Source: Seribacter sp963934295 (GTDB taxonomy: Bacteria; Verrucomicrobiota; Verrucomicrobiia; Opitutales; Seribacteraceae). Taken from it: a stretch of DNA of 64,000 nucleotides. The stretch lies in the NCBI GenBank assembly GCA_963934295.1, contig CAWVXY010000005.1, positions 1-64,000 on the forward strand, written 5' to 3'. Shown one piece after another: positions 33,210 through 41,966 of the stretch. The notes below the pieces were generated by a model. That model was not told the DNA's origin and made no database searches. It saw only the letters and a list, made by a program, of their open reading frames with translations. Each line of letters starts with the position of its first letter. Position 1 is the first letter of the stretch. Made by a program: the position numbers and the translations under genes.

Positions 33210-35438
33210 TTAAGCTGCTACAGGAACTTCTCCAGAGTTCTGAGAAGAATTAGATTCGTCCATGGCTGAAATAATATCAGGTGGTAAAGATTGTGTTTCA
33301 ATTGCAATTGCACCAAAAGGTTCTATTTGAGTTTCTGTCGGAAGTTCTTGATACGATAAAACCACCAGTTGAGGATAGGACGGTTCCATAAACCGACGAA
33401 ACGCAAGCCTAAGTTCAGTTGTGGTAACGATAATGGGAGATAGCCCCCGTTCAGTCATTTCTTTGATTTTAGGTTCAATCTCTTGGATAATCCCTTCGGT
33501 AAGAGTGGGGTCCATTACAAGCCCAATGTCAAATTGACTGCGCTTAACACGACTAATTAAAGTTTGCTCCAAGCGTGGTTCAAAGGTCATAGCAAGCAAC
33601 TTGTCTTTCTCCACTTCATACTCCTTAACAAAATACATACCCAGCCTTTTCCTCGCCTGCTCGGAAAGATCATCGGGGTTTTTAGTAATACTTGCCATAT
33701 CTGCAATGGTTTCCAAAACAATGGTAAGATTTTTAATAGAAATACGTTCACGCAATAAATTCTGAAGAGTTCTTTGAATGATACCCACATTTACTAAATC
33801 TGGCAAAAGTTCACTCACTAGAGTTGGATTTTTATCTTTGATTAAGTCAAGCAACCTTTGGGTTCCCTCCCGCTCTAGAATCAAGTATGCAATCCGCTTA
33901 AGTACATCAGCGAGATGGGTAACCAGCACAGATGATGGATCAACCACAGTACAGCCTTCAATTTCGGCATTTCGGCGTTCTTCATCAGGTATCCACATTG
34001 CCTGAATTCCGAAAACCGGTTCTATGGTTGGAATCCCATTAAGCTTTCCAGCATCTCCACCACCCATACTCATAGCAAGTACTCTATCTGGCATGATCGT
34101 AGAACGAACCACCTCTTTACCACGCAATAAAAACCTGTATTCATTCGGTTCCAACTCGATATTATCTCGCACTCCTATCGTTGGAAGCAACATTCCCATC
34201 TCCCTTGCAAAATTAGTCCTCGCTCCAGTGATTCTCTCAAGCAAATCACCGCCTTTCTTTTTATCGGCAAGCACCAATAAGCCATACCCCATTTCCAAGC
34301 CAAAAACCTCCTGCTCAATTGCATTCTCCATTGGAGAAAGCTTGCCATCCTGCCCGCCTTCTGAAGCCACTCCGGAAGGTGCTTGCCCTCCACCTGATTG
34401 AGGTAAAGATGGTACGGGAGAAGCCCCCTGCCCCACCTGCTCTAACTCCGAGGGTTCGGCATCTGCGACCTTACTAAAATGATATGCAGCACCAAAACAT
34501 ACCATGGAGAGAATAAAGAAAGGCCAAAAAGTTTCGGATAAGAAAAATGCAAACATCAAAAGCATCGTTCCAGCAATCGCAATTGCACGCGGATATATCG
34601 TCAACTGTTTGCCGACAAATTCCCCAAGGTTAGCCTCCTCAGACGAACGGGTTACGAGAATACCAGCTGCAATAGAAATAATGATAGCCGGAATCTGACT
34701 CACTAGACCATCACCGATTGACAAAATAGTATACTTTTCTAAAGAACCAGTAATTGTCATATCTTTTTGAAAATACCCAATTAAAATACCCCCAATAATA
34801 TTAACAACAGTTATAAAAATACCGGCAACAGCATCTCCTCGAACAAACTTGCTGGCACCATCCATTGACCCATAAAAATCAGCGTCTTTTTGAATTCTCT
34901 CCCTCTTTGCGAGAGCCTCAGCTTCCGTAATTACTCCCGAATTCATTTCAGCGTCGATCGACATCTGCTTTCCGGGCATGGCATCTAAGGTAAATCTTGC
35001 AGTAACCTCCGCAATACGCCCCGCACCTTTGGTAATAACAACAAAATTAATAATAACTAAGATCAAGAAAATAACCGTACCAACAACATAATTACCTCCC
35101 ACAACAAATGTTCCAAAAGATTCAATTACTGACCCCGCATCACCGTCTAATAATATTAATCTCGTAGAAGCTACATTGAGTCCAAGCCTGTATAAAGTTA
35201 CCGAAAGAAGTAAAGTTGGAAAAACAGAAAATTCAGGAGGGTCTTTTACATAAATAACAGTGAGTAAAATTAAAAGAGATATTGCTATACTAATGACTAA
35301 AAGAATACTCAAAATATCTTTGTGCACGGGGACAACCAAAAGCAATACTGCACCAAACAGACCGAATACAAAGCCTAGGTCAGAATTTCCGCTAAATCGT
35401 CCGAGTGTTGCTTTTGCTTTTTGAATAAAATCGTTCAT
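33210..35438 (-). CDS. flhA: Flagellar export gate protein FlhA
   Basis: 742 aa, slightly longer than the typical 690-700. The N-terminal half has about eight membrane segments with the FHIPEP-type region (PPEFSVFPTLLLSVTLYRLG, LDAMPGKQMSIDAEMNSG, GDAVAGIFITVVNIIGGI). The cytoplasmic C-terminal half binds chaperone-substrate complexes (YGLLVLADKKKGGDLLERIT, YLILEREGTQRLLDLIKDKN). A Gln/Gly/Ser-rich linker around residues 330-365 (QVGQGASPVPSLPQSGGGQA) accounts for the extra length. Confidence 0.97.
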   Translation of the reverse strand: MNDFIQKAKATLGRFSGNSDLGFVFGLFGAVLLLVVPVHKDILSILLVISIAISLLILLTVIYVKDPPEFSVFPTLLLSVTLYRLGLNVASTRLILLDGDAGSVIESFGTFVVGGNYVVGTVIFLILVIINFVVITKGAGRIAEVTARFTLDAMPGKQMSIDAEMNSGVITEAEALAKRERIQKDADFYGSMDGASKFVRGDAVAGIFITVVNIIGGILIGYFQKDMTITGSLEKYTILSIGDGLVSQIPAIIISIAAGILVTRSSEEANLGEFVGKQLTIYPRAIAIAGTMLLMFAFFLSETFWPFFILSMVCFGAAYHFSKVADAEPSELEQVGQGASPVPSLPQSGGGQAPSGVASEGGQDGKLSPMENAIEQEVFGLEMGYGLLVLADKKKGGDLLERITGARTNFAREMGMLLPTIGVRDNIELEPNEYRFLLRGKEVVRSTIMPDRVLAMSMGGGDAGKLNGIPTIEPVFGIQAMWIPDEERRNAEIEGCTVVDPSSVLVTHLADVLKRIAYLILEREGTQRLLDLIKDKNPTLVSELLPDLVNVGIIQRTLQNLLRERISIKNLTIVLETIADMASITKNPDDLSEQARKRLGMYFVKEYEVEKDKLLAMTFEPRLEQTLISRVKRSQFDIGLVMDPTLTEGIIQEIEPKIKEMTERGLSPIIVTTTELRLAFRRFMEPSYPQLVVLSYQELPTETQIEPFGAIAIETQSLPPDIISAMDESNSSQNSGEVPVAA

Positions 35439-35444
35439 TTCAAA

Positions 35445-36554
35445 TTATCCAATGGGTTTCGCAAGAAGCCTACGAGCTTTCAGTCGGTGGAAATAATAGG
35501 CGTGAGATTTATAAACTTGAGCTAATATTTCAGCCACAATTTGATAAAAATCCAAAGGAATAGGTTCACCAATACGACCAAGTGCATACAATGACCTCGC
35601 CACTGGTTTATTCTCAATGGTCGGCACATCATACTCTGCTGCAATAACTTTAATCCTTCTAGCCAATAGATTTTCTCCTTTCGCAATGACAATTGGAGCA
35701 AGATCCATGCCTTTTTCATAACGAAGAGCTACTGCATAGTGCGTGGGATTAGTTACAACCACATCAGCAGTACCAACATCAGATAAATTTTGACCGGAAA
35801 GCATCTCCATCGCTTTCTTCCGTTGAGCAGATTTTACCTCAGGTGCAACCTCCTTACTTTTGGTTTCCTCCTTTACTTCTTCTTTTGTCATTTTCATCTC
35901 ATCATCATTCTCTTTCTTTTTAATCATGTAATTAATAATAGCTATGATGACTAGTAGGAGAACAAGAATTGCAAACATCGTTATAAACAAATCGTAAATA
36001 AAAATGGGCAGATGTTGAATTGGTATAGGGGCGTAAAAAATGGGATCGTCCAAAAATAGCAATAAAGTAAGCCAAACAACGGTTCCTATTATAATAAACT
36101 TTAAAAAATCGATCATAAAAGTTTTCAACCCTTTTAGCCCAAAAACTTTCTTTACACCACTAATTGGATTTAACTTACTTAACTTTGGTTCTAAAGCTTT
36201 TGGAGTTAATCGAAATCCTGTCTGCAAACCTTCCGCAACAAATGCAGCAATAAAAGTCAGTGCGAGCATTGGGAACACAACTAACCCAAGCATTATAAAT
36301 GAATCCATCAACATTCTGGACATCCCCTCCTGCGTCGCATTTATTTTATCAAGATTTTGAATAATTGATTTGGTAAAAGCCATTACATCCCTAGCTTTTC
36401 CAGGACCATAAAACAAAATAACAACTAATCCTGCCAGCAAAGTTAGGGTCATGCCAATCTCTGGAGCTTTTGCAAACTGCCCACGGGACCTTGCTTCAGA
36501 TAATTTCTTTGCGGTGGGTGGTTCAGTCTTAGAACTCTTATCTACATCAGACAT
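35445..36554 (-). CDS. flhB: Export apparatus switch protein FlhB
   Basis: 369 aa. Begins with the conserved KTEPPTAKKLSEARSRGQFA, has four transmembrane helices and a long charged linker (about 215-245), and contains the autocleavage motif NPTH near residue 268 (VVVTNPTHYAVALRY). Cleavage there switches export from rod/hook to filament substrates. Intact substrate-switch motif implies normal hook-length gating with FliK. Confidence 0.96.
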   Translation of the reverse strand: MSDVDKSSKTEPPTAKKLSEARSRGQFAKAPEIGMTLTLLAGLVVILFYGPGKARDVMAFTKSIIQNLDKINATQEGMSRMLMDSFIMLGLVVFPMLALTFIAAFVAEGLQTGFRLTPKALEPKLSKLNPISGVKKVFGLKGLKTFMIDFLKFIIIGTVVWLTLLLFLDDPIFYAPIPIQHLPIFIYDLFITMFAILVLLLVIIAIINYMIKKKENDDEMKMTKEEVKEETKSKEVAPEVKSAQRKKAMEMLSGQNLSDVGTADVVVTNPTHYAVALRYEKGMDLAPIVIAKGENLLARRIKVIAAEYDVPTIENKPVARSLYALGRIGEPIPLDFYQIVAEILAQVYKSHAYYFHRLKARRLLAKPIG

Positions 36555-36558
36555 AAAA

Positions 36559-37323
36559 TCATCCGAGTTGAATAATATCTAACATAACTTCAACCGACCG
36601 TTTGCTATGGTCAATAATGTAAGATGTAATAAGAAGTATGGAGGAAACAAGCAGTACCAAACCAGATAATATACGAATTGCAAAACTCGTCATAAATACA
36701 TTCATCTTGGGCACTGCTTTGCCCAACACAGCAAAAGAAATATTAATCAAAAAATTTAGTGCAATGAATGGAGCCGCAATAAGGGTACCTAAAACAAAAA
36801 CATGAGTCACCTCGTCCACAAATTCAGCAGTAGGATTAGCCGTTAAAAAGAAAGAACCAATAGGCAGAATTTCAAAACTTAAAACAAACGCTTTGATCAC
36901 ATCGTAATGAATCCCTTGGACGAAAAATATTAATAAACTAAAATAGTACAGAAGTGTGGTAATCGTTGAATCCGATGACCCCAACAATGGATTCACACTA
37001 CTACTTGCCATGAGACCTATCTCATAAGATATTAAATGACCGGCAAGCTCGACTGCAAAAAAAACCATCCTTACCACCATTGCCAGTAGCAAACCGATAC
37101 ATATTTCATTAATAGATAAAATAATCGCTCCGACAAAATGATCGGAAATCTCAAGGTTTGCCGGAACCATAGGGTTGATCAATAATGATAGCAGTAAAGC
37201 AAAAGCTGTTTTAATCTTCTTGGGCACCATTTTTCCCGCGAACAACGGTATCCCCATAAAAAAAGCTCCAGTTCTTAAAAAAACGAGTATCCAAACAACA
37301 ATCTGGCTCGCTTCAATAGTCAC
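36559..37323 (-). CDS. fliR: Flagellar export protein FliR
   Basis: 254 aa with six to seven hydrophobic helices. FliR landmarks: VWILVFLRTGAFFMGIPLF at the N-terminus, KTAFALLLSLLINP, ELAGHLISYEIGLMASSSVN and the central NLLINISFAVLGKAVPKMNV-type motif (NFLINISFAVLGKAVPKMNV). Its ATG overlaps the fliQ stop by ATGA. Confidence 0.93.
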   Translation of the reverse strand: MTIEASQIVVWILVFLRTGAFFMGIPLFAGKMVPKKIKTAFALLLSLLINPMVPANLEISDHFVGAIILSINEICIGLLLAMVVRMVFFAVELAGHLISYEIGLMASSSVNPLLGSSDSTITTLLYYFSLLIFFVQGIHYDVIKAFVLSFEILPIGSFFLTANPTAEFVDEVTHVFVLGTLIAAPFIALNFLINISFAVLGKAVPKMNVFMTSFAIRILSGLVLLVSSILLITSYIIDHSKRSVEVMLDIIQLG

Positions 37324-37589
37324 TGTGCCATCGTTGGGAGCATGCTAATCATTGAAATACAAAATTCAGTCATTGTTTTTAAAATAAAATTAGCTGAAAG
37401 TACAATTGCCAATGACACACACACCAACTTCGGAACAAAAGTAAGAGTTTGCTCCTGCAAACTAGTAATGGATTGAATGAAACTTATCAAAAGTCCTATT
37501 ACTGTAGCAGTTCCAAGAATAGGAATGGATAAAATCAAACCTGTCTGTAAAAGATTTCTCATAATGTCAACTGCTAGATCAATAGTCAT
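37320..37589 (-). CDS. fliQ: Flagellar export protein FliQ
   Basis: 89 aa, exactly the usual FliQ length when started at ATG 37587-37589 (MTIDLAVDIMRNLLQ). That ATG is preceded by AGGGGGGAG at 5 nt, one of very few clear Shine-Dalgarno motifs in the locus. The longer frame to 37610 is not needed. Two transmembrane helices flank SFIQSITSLQEQTLTFVPKL, the family signature. Confidence 0.95.
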   Translation of the reverse strand: MTIDLAVDIMRNLLQTGLILSIPILGTATVIGLLISFIQSITSLQEQTLTFVPKLVCVSLAIVLSANFILKTMTEFCISMISMLPTMAQ

Positions 37590-37606
37590 GATTCTCCCCC
37601 CTAACC

Positions 37607-38404
37607 TCAAGCAATATTAAAACTATTAACCAATGATTGGATAACCAAGTACCAACCATCGACGAGAACAAATAACAATAGCTTAAAGGGCATAGAAATT
37701 ACGACTGGTGGCATCATCATCATCCCCATCGCCATAAGAGTCGATGCAACGATAAAATCTACTATAATAAAGGGTATAAAAATAAGAAAACCCATTTGAA
37801 ATGCCGTTCGCAGTTCGCTCAAAACAAACGAAGGTACTACAATACTTAATGGCAATTCATCTCGGGTCATAGCTCCTTGCCTAGATATTTCTAAAAAGAA
37901 CTGAACATCCTGTTGCCTCGTCTGGTTCATCATAAAATCCTTCATGTGAGCCGTTGCTACCATTAAAGCATCACTGGATTTCATGGTTGCGGACATGTAG
38001 GGTGTAACAGCATCATCGTAGATCTTATTCCAAACCGGTCCCATGACAAAAAATGTCAAAAATAAAGCCAAGCCAACAATTATCTGGCTAGAAGGAGCCG
38101 AATTTACTCCAATTGCGTTCCTCACGAATCCAAGTACGATAATTATCCGCGTAAAGCAGGTCATCATCATAATAACAGATGGTCCAAGAGATAAGATAGT
38201 CATCGCAACAACAAGTTGTATTGCAACACCAAAGTCTCCTTCGTCATTTGAACCCGTCACATCAATCCTCAATCCAGGTGCTCCAGTACCTGTGCTTTGT
38301 GCATCAAGACTAGCGTGAGAAAAACTAAAAAAAAGAAACCCAAGAATCACCAGAGATAAAATCCGCACCTTCTTCAAAACTTTGATTAATTTATGCATTA
38401 GCAT
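37607..38404 (-). CDS. fliP: Flagellar export protein FliP
   Basis: 265 aa inner-membrane protein with a cleavable N-terminal signal (FLFFSFSHASLDAQ). Conserved parts: PSVIMMMTCFTRIIIVLGFV, SSQIIVGLALFLTFFVMGPV, FVLSELRTAFQMGFLIFIPF and MGMMMMPPVVISMPFKLLLF. The start overlaps fliO by 14 bp; a second Met two codons in (38398) is an equal option. Confidence 0.96.
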   Translation of the reverse strand: MLMHKLIKVLKKVRILSLVILGFLFFSFSHASLDAQSTGTGAPGLRIDVTGSNDEGDFGVAIQLVVAMTILSLGPSVIMMMTCFTRIIIVLGFVRNAIGVNSAPSSQIIVGLALFLTFFVMGPVWNKIYDDAVTPYMSATMKSSDALMVATAHMKDFMMNQTRQQDVQFFLEISRQGAMTRDELPLSIVVPSFVLSELRTAFQMGFLIFIPFIIVDFIVASTLMAMGMMMMPPVVISMPFKLLLFVLVDGWYLVIQSLVNSFNIA

Positions 38405-38762
38405 TTATCTCATCTGATGGTAAAACCTGTTTTTGGTGCTTTATCTCTTCCGATGCAATTTCCAATTTAGCCAAATGGTTAATTGAAGAAGAACTTACAC
38501 CCAACAAGTGTTTTTCATCACCATATTGGGCAACCATTAGGAATTGCCTATTTCCTAGAGAACAAGTGTCCGCAACGACAATTTTACCTTTTGTATTTGT
38601 GCTGAGACGGGTTCGTTTTTTTTTGGTATATATTGATAAAAAATATGCACTCCCTCCAAGAATACCAATAAAAGCAATTACACGAATCCACAAGTAAAGC
38701 ATTTCTGCATCAGTGCCAATAAATGAGGGAGTTGCCGCAAAATGATAAAACATCATTTTCAA
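38391..38762 (-). CDS. fliO: Flagellar export assembly protein FliO
   Basis: 123 aa, one transmembrane helix (LWIRVIAFIGILGGSAYFLS) followed by a basic stop-transfer KKKRTR and a cytoplasmic SH3-like region (IVVADTCSLGNRQFLMVAQY, HLLGVSSSSINHLAKL). Family conservation is low. The helix-then-LGNRQFLMVAQYG pattern plus position before fliP make the call. FliO stabilises FliP during gate assembly. Confidence 0.85.
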   Translation of the reverse strand: MKMMFYHFAATPSFIGTDAEMLYLWIRVIAFIGILGGSAYFLSIYTKKKRTRLSTNTKGKIVVADTCSLGNRQFLMVAQYGDEKHLLGVSSSSINHLAKLEIASEEIKHQKQVLPSDEINANA

Positions 38763-38817
38763 TATTTGAATTCGTGCAATTCAGCTGTCAATTACAGATG
38801 AAAGCACGAATAAAATT

Positions 38818-39066
38818 TCACGATGCTGAATCAACAATCTCAGTAATCTTAAGACCAAATCGATCGTCTATTACCACAACTTCACCGTGTGCAATAAGCT
38901 TTCCATTGACAAGAAGACTAACAGGGTCTTTCGCATTTTGCTTCAACTGAATTTGAGCACCAGGACTCAACTCAACGACCTCTTTCATTGGAAGTTCCGC
39001 GGTTCCTAACTGGACTGTGACACTTACCTTCACATCCATCACAATATCCATTTTTTTACTATCCAT
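38818..39066 (-). CDS. fliN: C-ring protein FliN
   Basis: 82 aa SpoA-domain protein: VSVTVQLGTAELPMKEVVEL, PVSLLVNGKLIAHGEVVVID and FGLKITEIVD. Short form without the extended N-terminus of enterobacterial FliN, as in many other phyla. Overlaps fliM by 8 bp. Followed by 55 bp of AT-rich sequence before fliO, the largest gap in this part of the operon, with no recognisable promoter. Confidence 0.94.
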   Translation of the reverse strand: MDSKKMDIVMDVKVSVTVQLGTAELPMKEVVELSPGAQIQLKQNAKDPVSLLVNGKLIAHGEVVVIDDRFGLKITEIVDSAS

Positions 39067-40072
39067 GTTTTTTTCCGATTAATTTTACAGCTTCAACTAT
39101 ACTTTCATTTACCTGAAAAGCTACCCGATCGCCTTCTAGACCAATCTCACCAACAAAGCAGGTTCTTCCTTCAATTCTCAAATTTGTTTTCTCAATCAAA
39201 GAGGGAGACATTTCAATTACATCATCAACCTCAATATTAGATAAATCACGCAGAGTTAATTCAAATGCGTCCCATTCAGCCGAGACAGAAACAGGGATTT
39301 CATCGTAAATCTCGTGCCATCTCGGCGGTTTAGTGGTAGCTTTATCAGATGCTGAAACAGCAGTAAGCAAACGGCTAACCACTGGTTCTAATGTATAATA
39401 AGGAACAGCAATCCTCATGGGACCAGAAACATCTCCAAAAGAAGCCTCCATACTCATAATGAGCATCATCGCATCAGATGGAGAAGTTTGTAGAAACTTC
39501 CCTGAACTTTCAGTGCCAATAATACTGGGTGTCAGGGACATTGTGTTATGCCATTGCTTACACCATTCCTCTAATATGATTTGATTAAAGTCCTCGACTA
39601 AAGCTTTCTCGATATCCGTCAATCCCCGTTCTTCAGGATTTGTGGATCCTCGCCCACCCAAAATACGATCAACTACGGTTGCAGATAAATGTGAATTAAC
39701 ATCCAGTAAACAAACCCCGTTCAATTCCTGCAGTTTAAACATCGTTATACAGGAGGGGTTTTTTATAGATTGAGTGAAATTAGAGTATAAGTCTGCAGTC
39801 AAATCCTCTAGTTCCAAATTAAACTCAGTCCTAAGAAACATGGAAAGATGACCTGCCAAGTAATATACAAACTGCTCAGACTTAGTTTTTAATTTACTTA
39901 AATCAGCATCTGATAAAACAATTGGATTAGTAAAATCATACTTTTTTATACTAACAGAAGAAAGATCTGTGATTTTTTCTCCATCGCAATTAAAAACAGG
40001 TTGCTCATCAGATCCGCCCTGAAGTTCATTTATATCGAAGCTTTCGTCTTTAAAATTTGATTCGGAGGACAT
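39059..40072 (-). CDS. fliM: C-ring switch protein FliM
   Basis: 337 aa from ATG 40070-40072 (MSSESNFKDESF). The longer frame to 40105 runs into fliL. Central CheC-like domain with LGGRGSTNPEERGLTDIEKA (the GGxG motif) and a C-terminal SpoA domain (AEWDAFELTLRDLSNIEVDD). The usual N-terminal CheY-P docking motif (LSQxEIDALL) is absent. FDINELQGG at residues 12-20 is the nearest hydrophobic-acidic segment. Confidence 0.92.
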   Translation of the reverse strand: MSSESNFKDESFDINELQGGSDEQPVFNCDGEKITDLSSVSIKKYDFTNPIVLSDADLSKLKTKSEQFVYYLAGHLSMFLRTEFNLELEDLTADLYSNFTQSIKNPSCITMFKLQELNGVCLLDVNSHLSATVVDRILGGRGSTNPEERGLTDIEKALVEDFNQIILEEWCKQWHNTMSLTPSIIGTESSGKFLQTSPSDAMMLIMSMEASFGDVSGPMRIAVPYYTLEPVVSRLLTAVSASDKATTKPPRWHEIYDEIPVSVSAEWDAFELTLRDLSNIEVDDVIEMSPSLIEKTNLRIEGRTCFVGEIGLEGDRVAFQVNESIVEAVKLIGKKHG

Positions 40073-40091
40073 CAGTTTTAAAAAAATAAAT

Positions 40092-40634
40092 TTATTGAAC
40101 CACAAATTGCGTGAAGTAAATTTGACGAATCATATCACTTTCACCGTCTCTATACTTACGAAGAATAGAAGAAAAACCTTTTTTTAAATCGACTCGCACT
40201 CTTTCCTGAAAGCCATCAAGTTGGGCATCCTCGTAAGTATATCCTCCCATGATGGCGAGAGCCTTATCTCTAATTCTGTGCTCATTCATTTCCAGAACTT
40301 TCTCAAAGTCACCCGCCTGACCTTCCAATTTGAGATCTAAATTAATATATCGGGACTTTATAGGCCCCCCCAAATTAGTAATTAAAGAATTAAGCTCATA
40401 AATCTTTTCCTCTCCAGATGGTTCCATATCTAAAGGTTGCCCTCCCTCAGTTATCTGAGGCTTAACAGTTTCCTCGGGCTTATTCATCTTGATTAGGAGA
40501 AACATAGCTCCAACGGTTAACGCAGGAGCAAGAATTATTGCAATTAGAGCAGGTATTAGATTTCCACCACCACTTGCTTTAGGAGCAGGGGCTTCATCAG
40601 TTTCAGGAAGTTCATCTAGTTGAGCGGCACACAT
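40092..40634 (-). CDS. fliL: Flagellar basal body-associated protein FliL
   Basis: 180 aa, one N-terminal transmembrane helix (LIPALIAIILAPALTVGAMF) and a periplasmic domain with YELNSLITNLGGPIKSRYIN, LDLKLEG and RDKALAIMGGYTYEDAQ. The extended cytoplasmic N-terminus is acidic and Pro-rich. FliL helps stator function. Sits between flgE and fliM, as usual. Confidence 0.9.
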   Translation of the reverse strand: MCAAQLDELPETDEAPAPKASGGGNLIPALIAIILAPALTVGAMFLLIKMNKPEETVKPQITEGGQPLDMEPSGEEKIYELNSLITNLGGPIKSRYINLDLKLEGQAGDFEKVLEMNEHRIRDKALAIMGGYTYEDAQLDGFQERVRVDLKKGFSSILRKYRDGESDMIRQIYFTQFVVQ

Positions 40635-40659
40635 ATCGTTAGGGAATGTAGGTTAAGAA

Positions 40660-41511
40660 CTATCGTTTTAAATTAACGGCTTCGGAAAGAATCATATCAG
40701 ATGTTGTAACAACTCGCGAACCTGCCTGAAATGAGCGTTGATGAGAAATCATCGCGGCAAATTCATTGGTCAAATCAACATTAGAGAGCTCCAATGCATA
40801 TTGCTTGAGTTTTCCATTTGAGCCAGTGGCGGGTACAGTATTATCGCTTATCCCCGCAATATTTTGCCCAGCTTGCCCATTGGAGTAAAATCCGTTCCCT
40901 ACCCTCCTTAGGTATTGAGGAGAAAGAAAATTGGAAACTTTTATTTGCCCTGAACCTCTAATCTGATCAACACCGTCCTTATTAACAACGAGATTAATTT
41001 TACCGTCCTCTTCAACCCTTCGAGCCAATAAAGTTTCGCCATCTTGTGTCCCAACAACCAAAGGTCCATCTACACCCTGTAATTGATAGCGATATTGATC
41101 ACGGGTGACCACAAAGCCTTCCACGGTAGATTCAAAAGCACCGGCCCGCGTATAAAACAATTCACCGGTTACGGGGTCGGCTATCTCAAAGAAACCTCCA
41201 CCATTGGGTAAAGCTTCCCCTTGAATTGAAAGGTCTAAGTCCAATCCAGTCATTTCAATTGTACCCTGGCTGAAATCTGATGAAATCGAACCGACATGTA
41301 CACCTGTACCATGTTGCTGGATGTTGTTGCTTGGAATCCCATCTGCACCAGACTCAGCATCATTCATGTGCAAATAAAAATTGTCTGAGTAATTAGCACG
41401 AGAAGCTTTGTAGCCTAAAGAGTTCACATTAGAAATATTATTCCCCAAAACTTGTAAACCTTGAGTTAAACTTTTGAGGGCGGTTACCCCATTATGCAAA
41501 GATGCTATCAT
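40660..41511 (-). CDS. flgE: Hook protein FlgE (short form)
   Basis: 283 aa. N-terminal rod/hook motif GLQVLGNNISNVNSLGYKAS, then DFSQGTIEMTGLDLDLSIQG, YTRAGAFESTVEGFVV, FLSPQYLRRVGNGFYSNGQA and the C-terminal ELSNVDLTNEFAAMISHQRS followed by FQAGSRVVTTSD. The C-terminus and position after flgD and fliK identify the hook protein. Typical FlgE is 400 aa or more; the outer D2 domain appears reduced here. It could alternatively be a third FlgF/G-like protein, but no other FlgE is present. Confidence 0.85.
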   Translation of the reverse strand: MIASLHNGVTALKSLTQGLQVLGNNISNVNSLGYKASRANYSDNFYLHMNDAESGADGIPSNNIQQHGTGVHVGSISSDFSQGTIEMTGLDLDLSIQGEALPNGGGFFEIADPVTGELFYTRAGAFESTVEGFVVTRDQYRYQLQGVDGPLVVGTQDGETLLARRVEEDGKINLVVNKDGVDQIRGSGQIKVSNFLSPQYLRRVGNGFYSNGQAGQNIAGISDNTVPATGSNGKLKQYALELSNVDLTNEFAAMISHQRSFQAGSRVVTTSDMILSEAVNLKR

Positions 41512-41515
41512 AGGG

Positions 41516-41941
41516 CTATGGATTACTTACTTTGGTGATATTGGAAGGGCGATAATTTTTCTCACCTACTGTTACAAAAACTTCTCCGTCATTGTTCTTC
41601 TCAACCGAATCAACAAGACCTGCGACATCAGAGCCATCTTCGGAAATATTTACCATCTTGCCAAGGTAAGCTTGTGCAACCATATCCTTATGGGAATCTG
41701 CAAATGTCTCAAAACCCTTTGTAAATTGCTGCATTTGTTCGAGCGAGGCGATATTTGCCATCTGAGATATAAATTCAGTATCCTTCATCGGTTCAAGCGG
41801 ATCTTGATTACTAATTTGGCTCGTGAGCAATTGAAGAAAATCCTCCATTTGCATCGCTGTGTTGGAAGAATTTGAAGCATCAGACAAGGTCGATGCCCGG
41901 GGGTTTTGATTAGCTTGTGCTGCGGCAATTGCGTCTATCAT
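41516..41941 (-). CDS. flgD: Hook cap protein FlgD
   Basis: 141 aa, the short form. QMEDFLQLLTSQISNQDPLE followed by PMKDTEFISQMANIASLEQM is the canonical FlgD signature; the C-terminus carries KMVNISEDGSDVAGLVDSVE and GEKNYRPSNITKV. Lacks the long FlgD Ig/Tudor region of enteric FlgD, as in many phyla. 4 nt before flgE. Confidence 0.94.
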   Translation of the reverse strand: MIDAIAAAQANQNPRASTLSDASNSSNTAMQMEDFLQLLTSQISNQDPLEPMKDTEFISQMANIASLEQMQQFTKGFETFADSHKDMVAQAYLGKMVNISEDGSDVAGLVDSVEKNNDGEVFVTVGEKNYRPSNITKVSNP

Positions 41942-41966
41942 AATGATTTCTAATATGTTAAAATTC

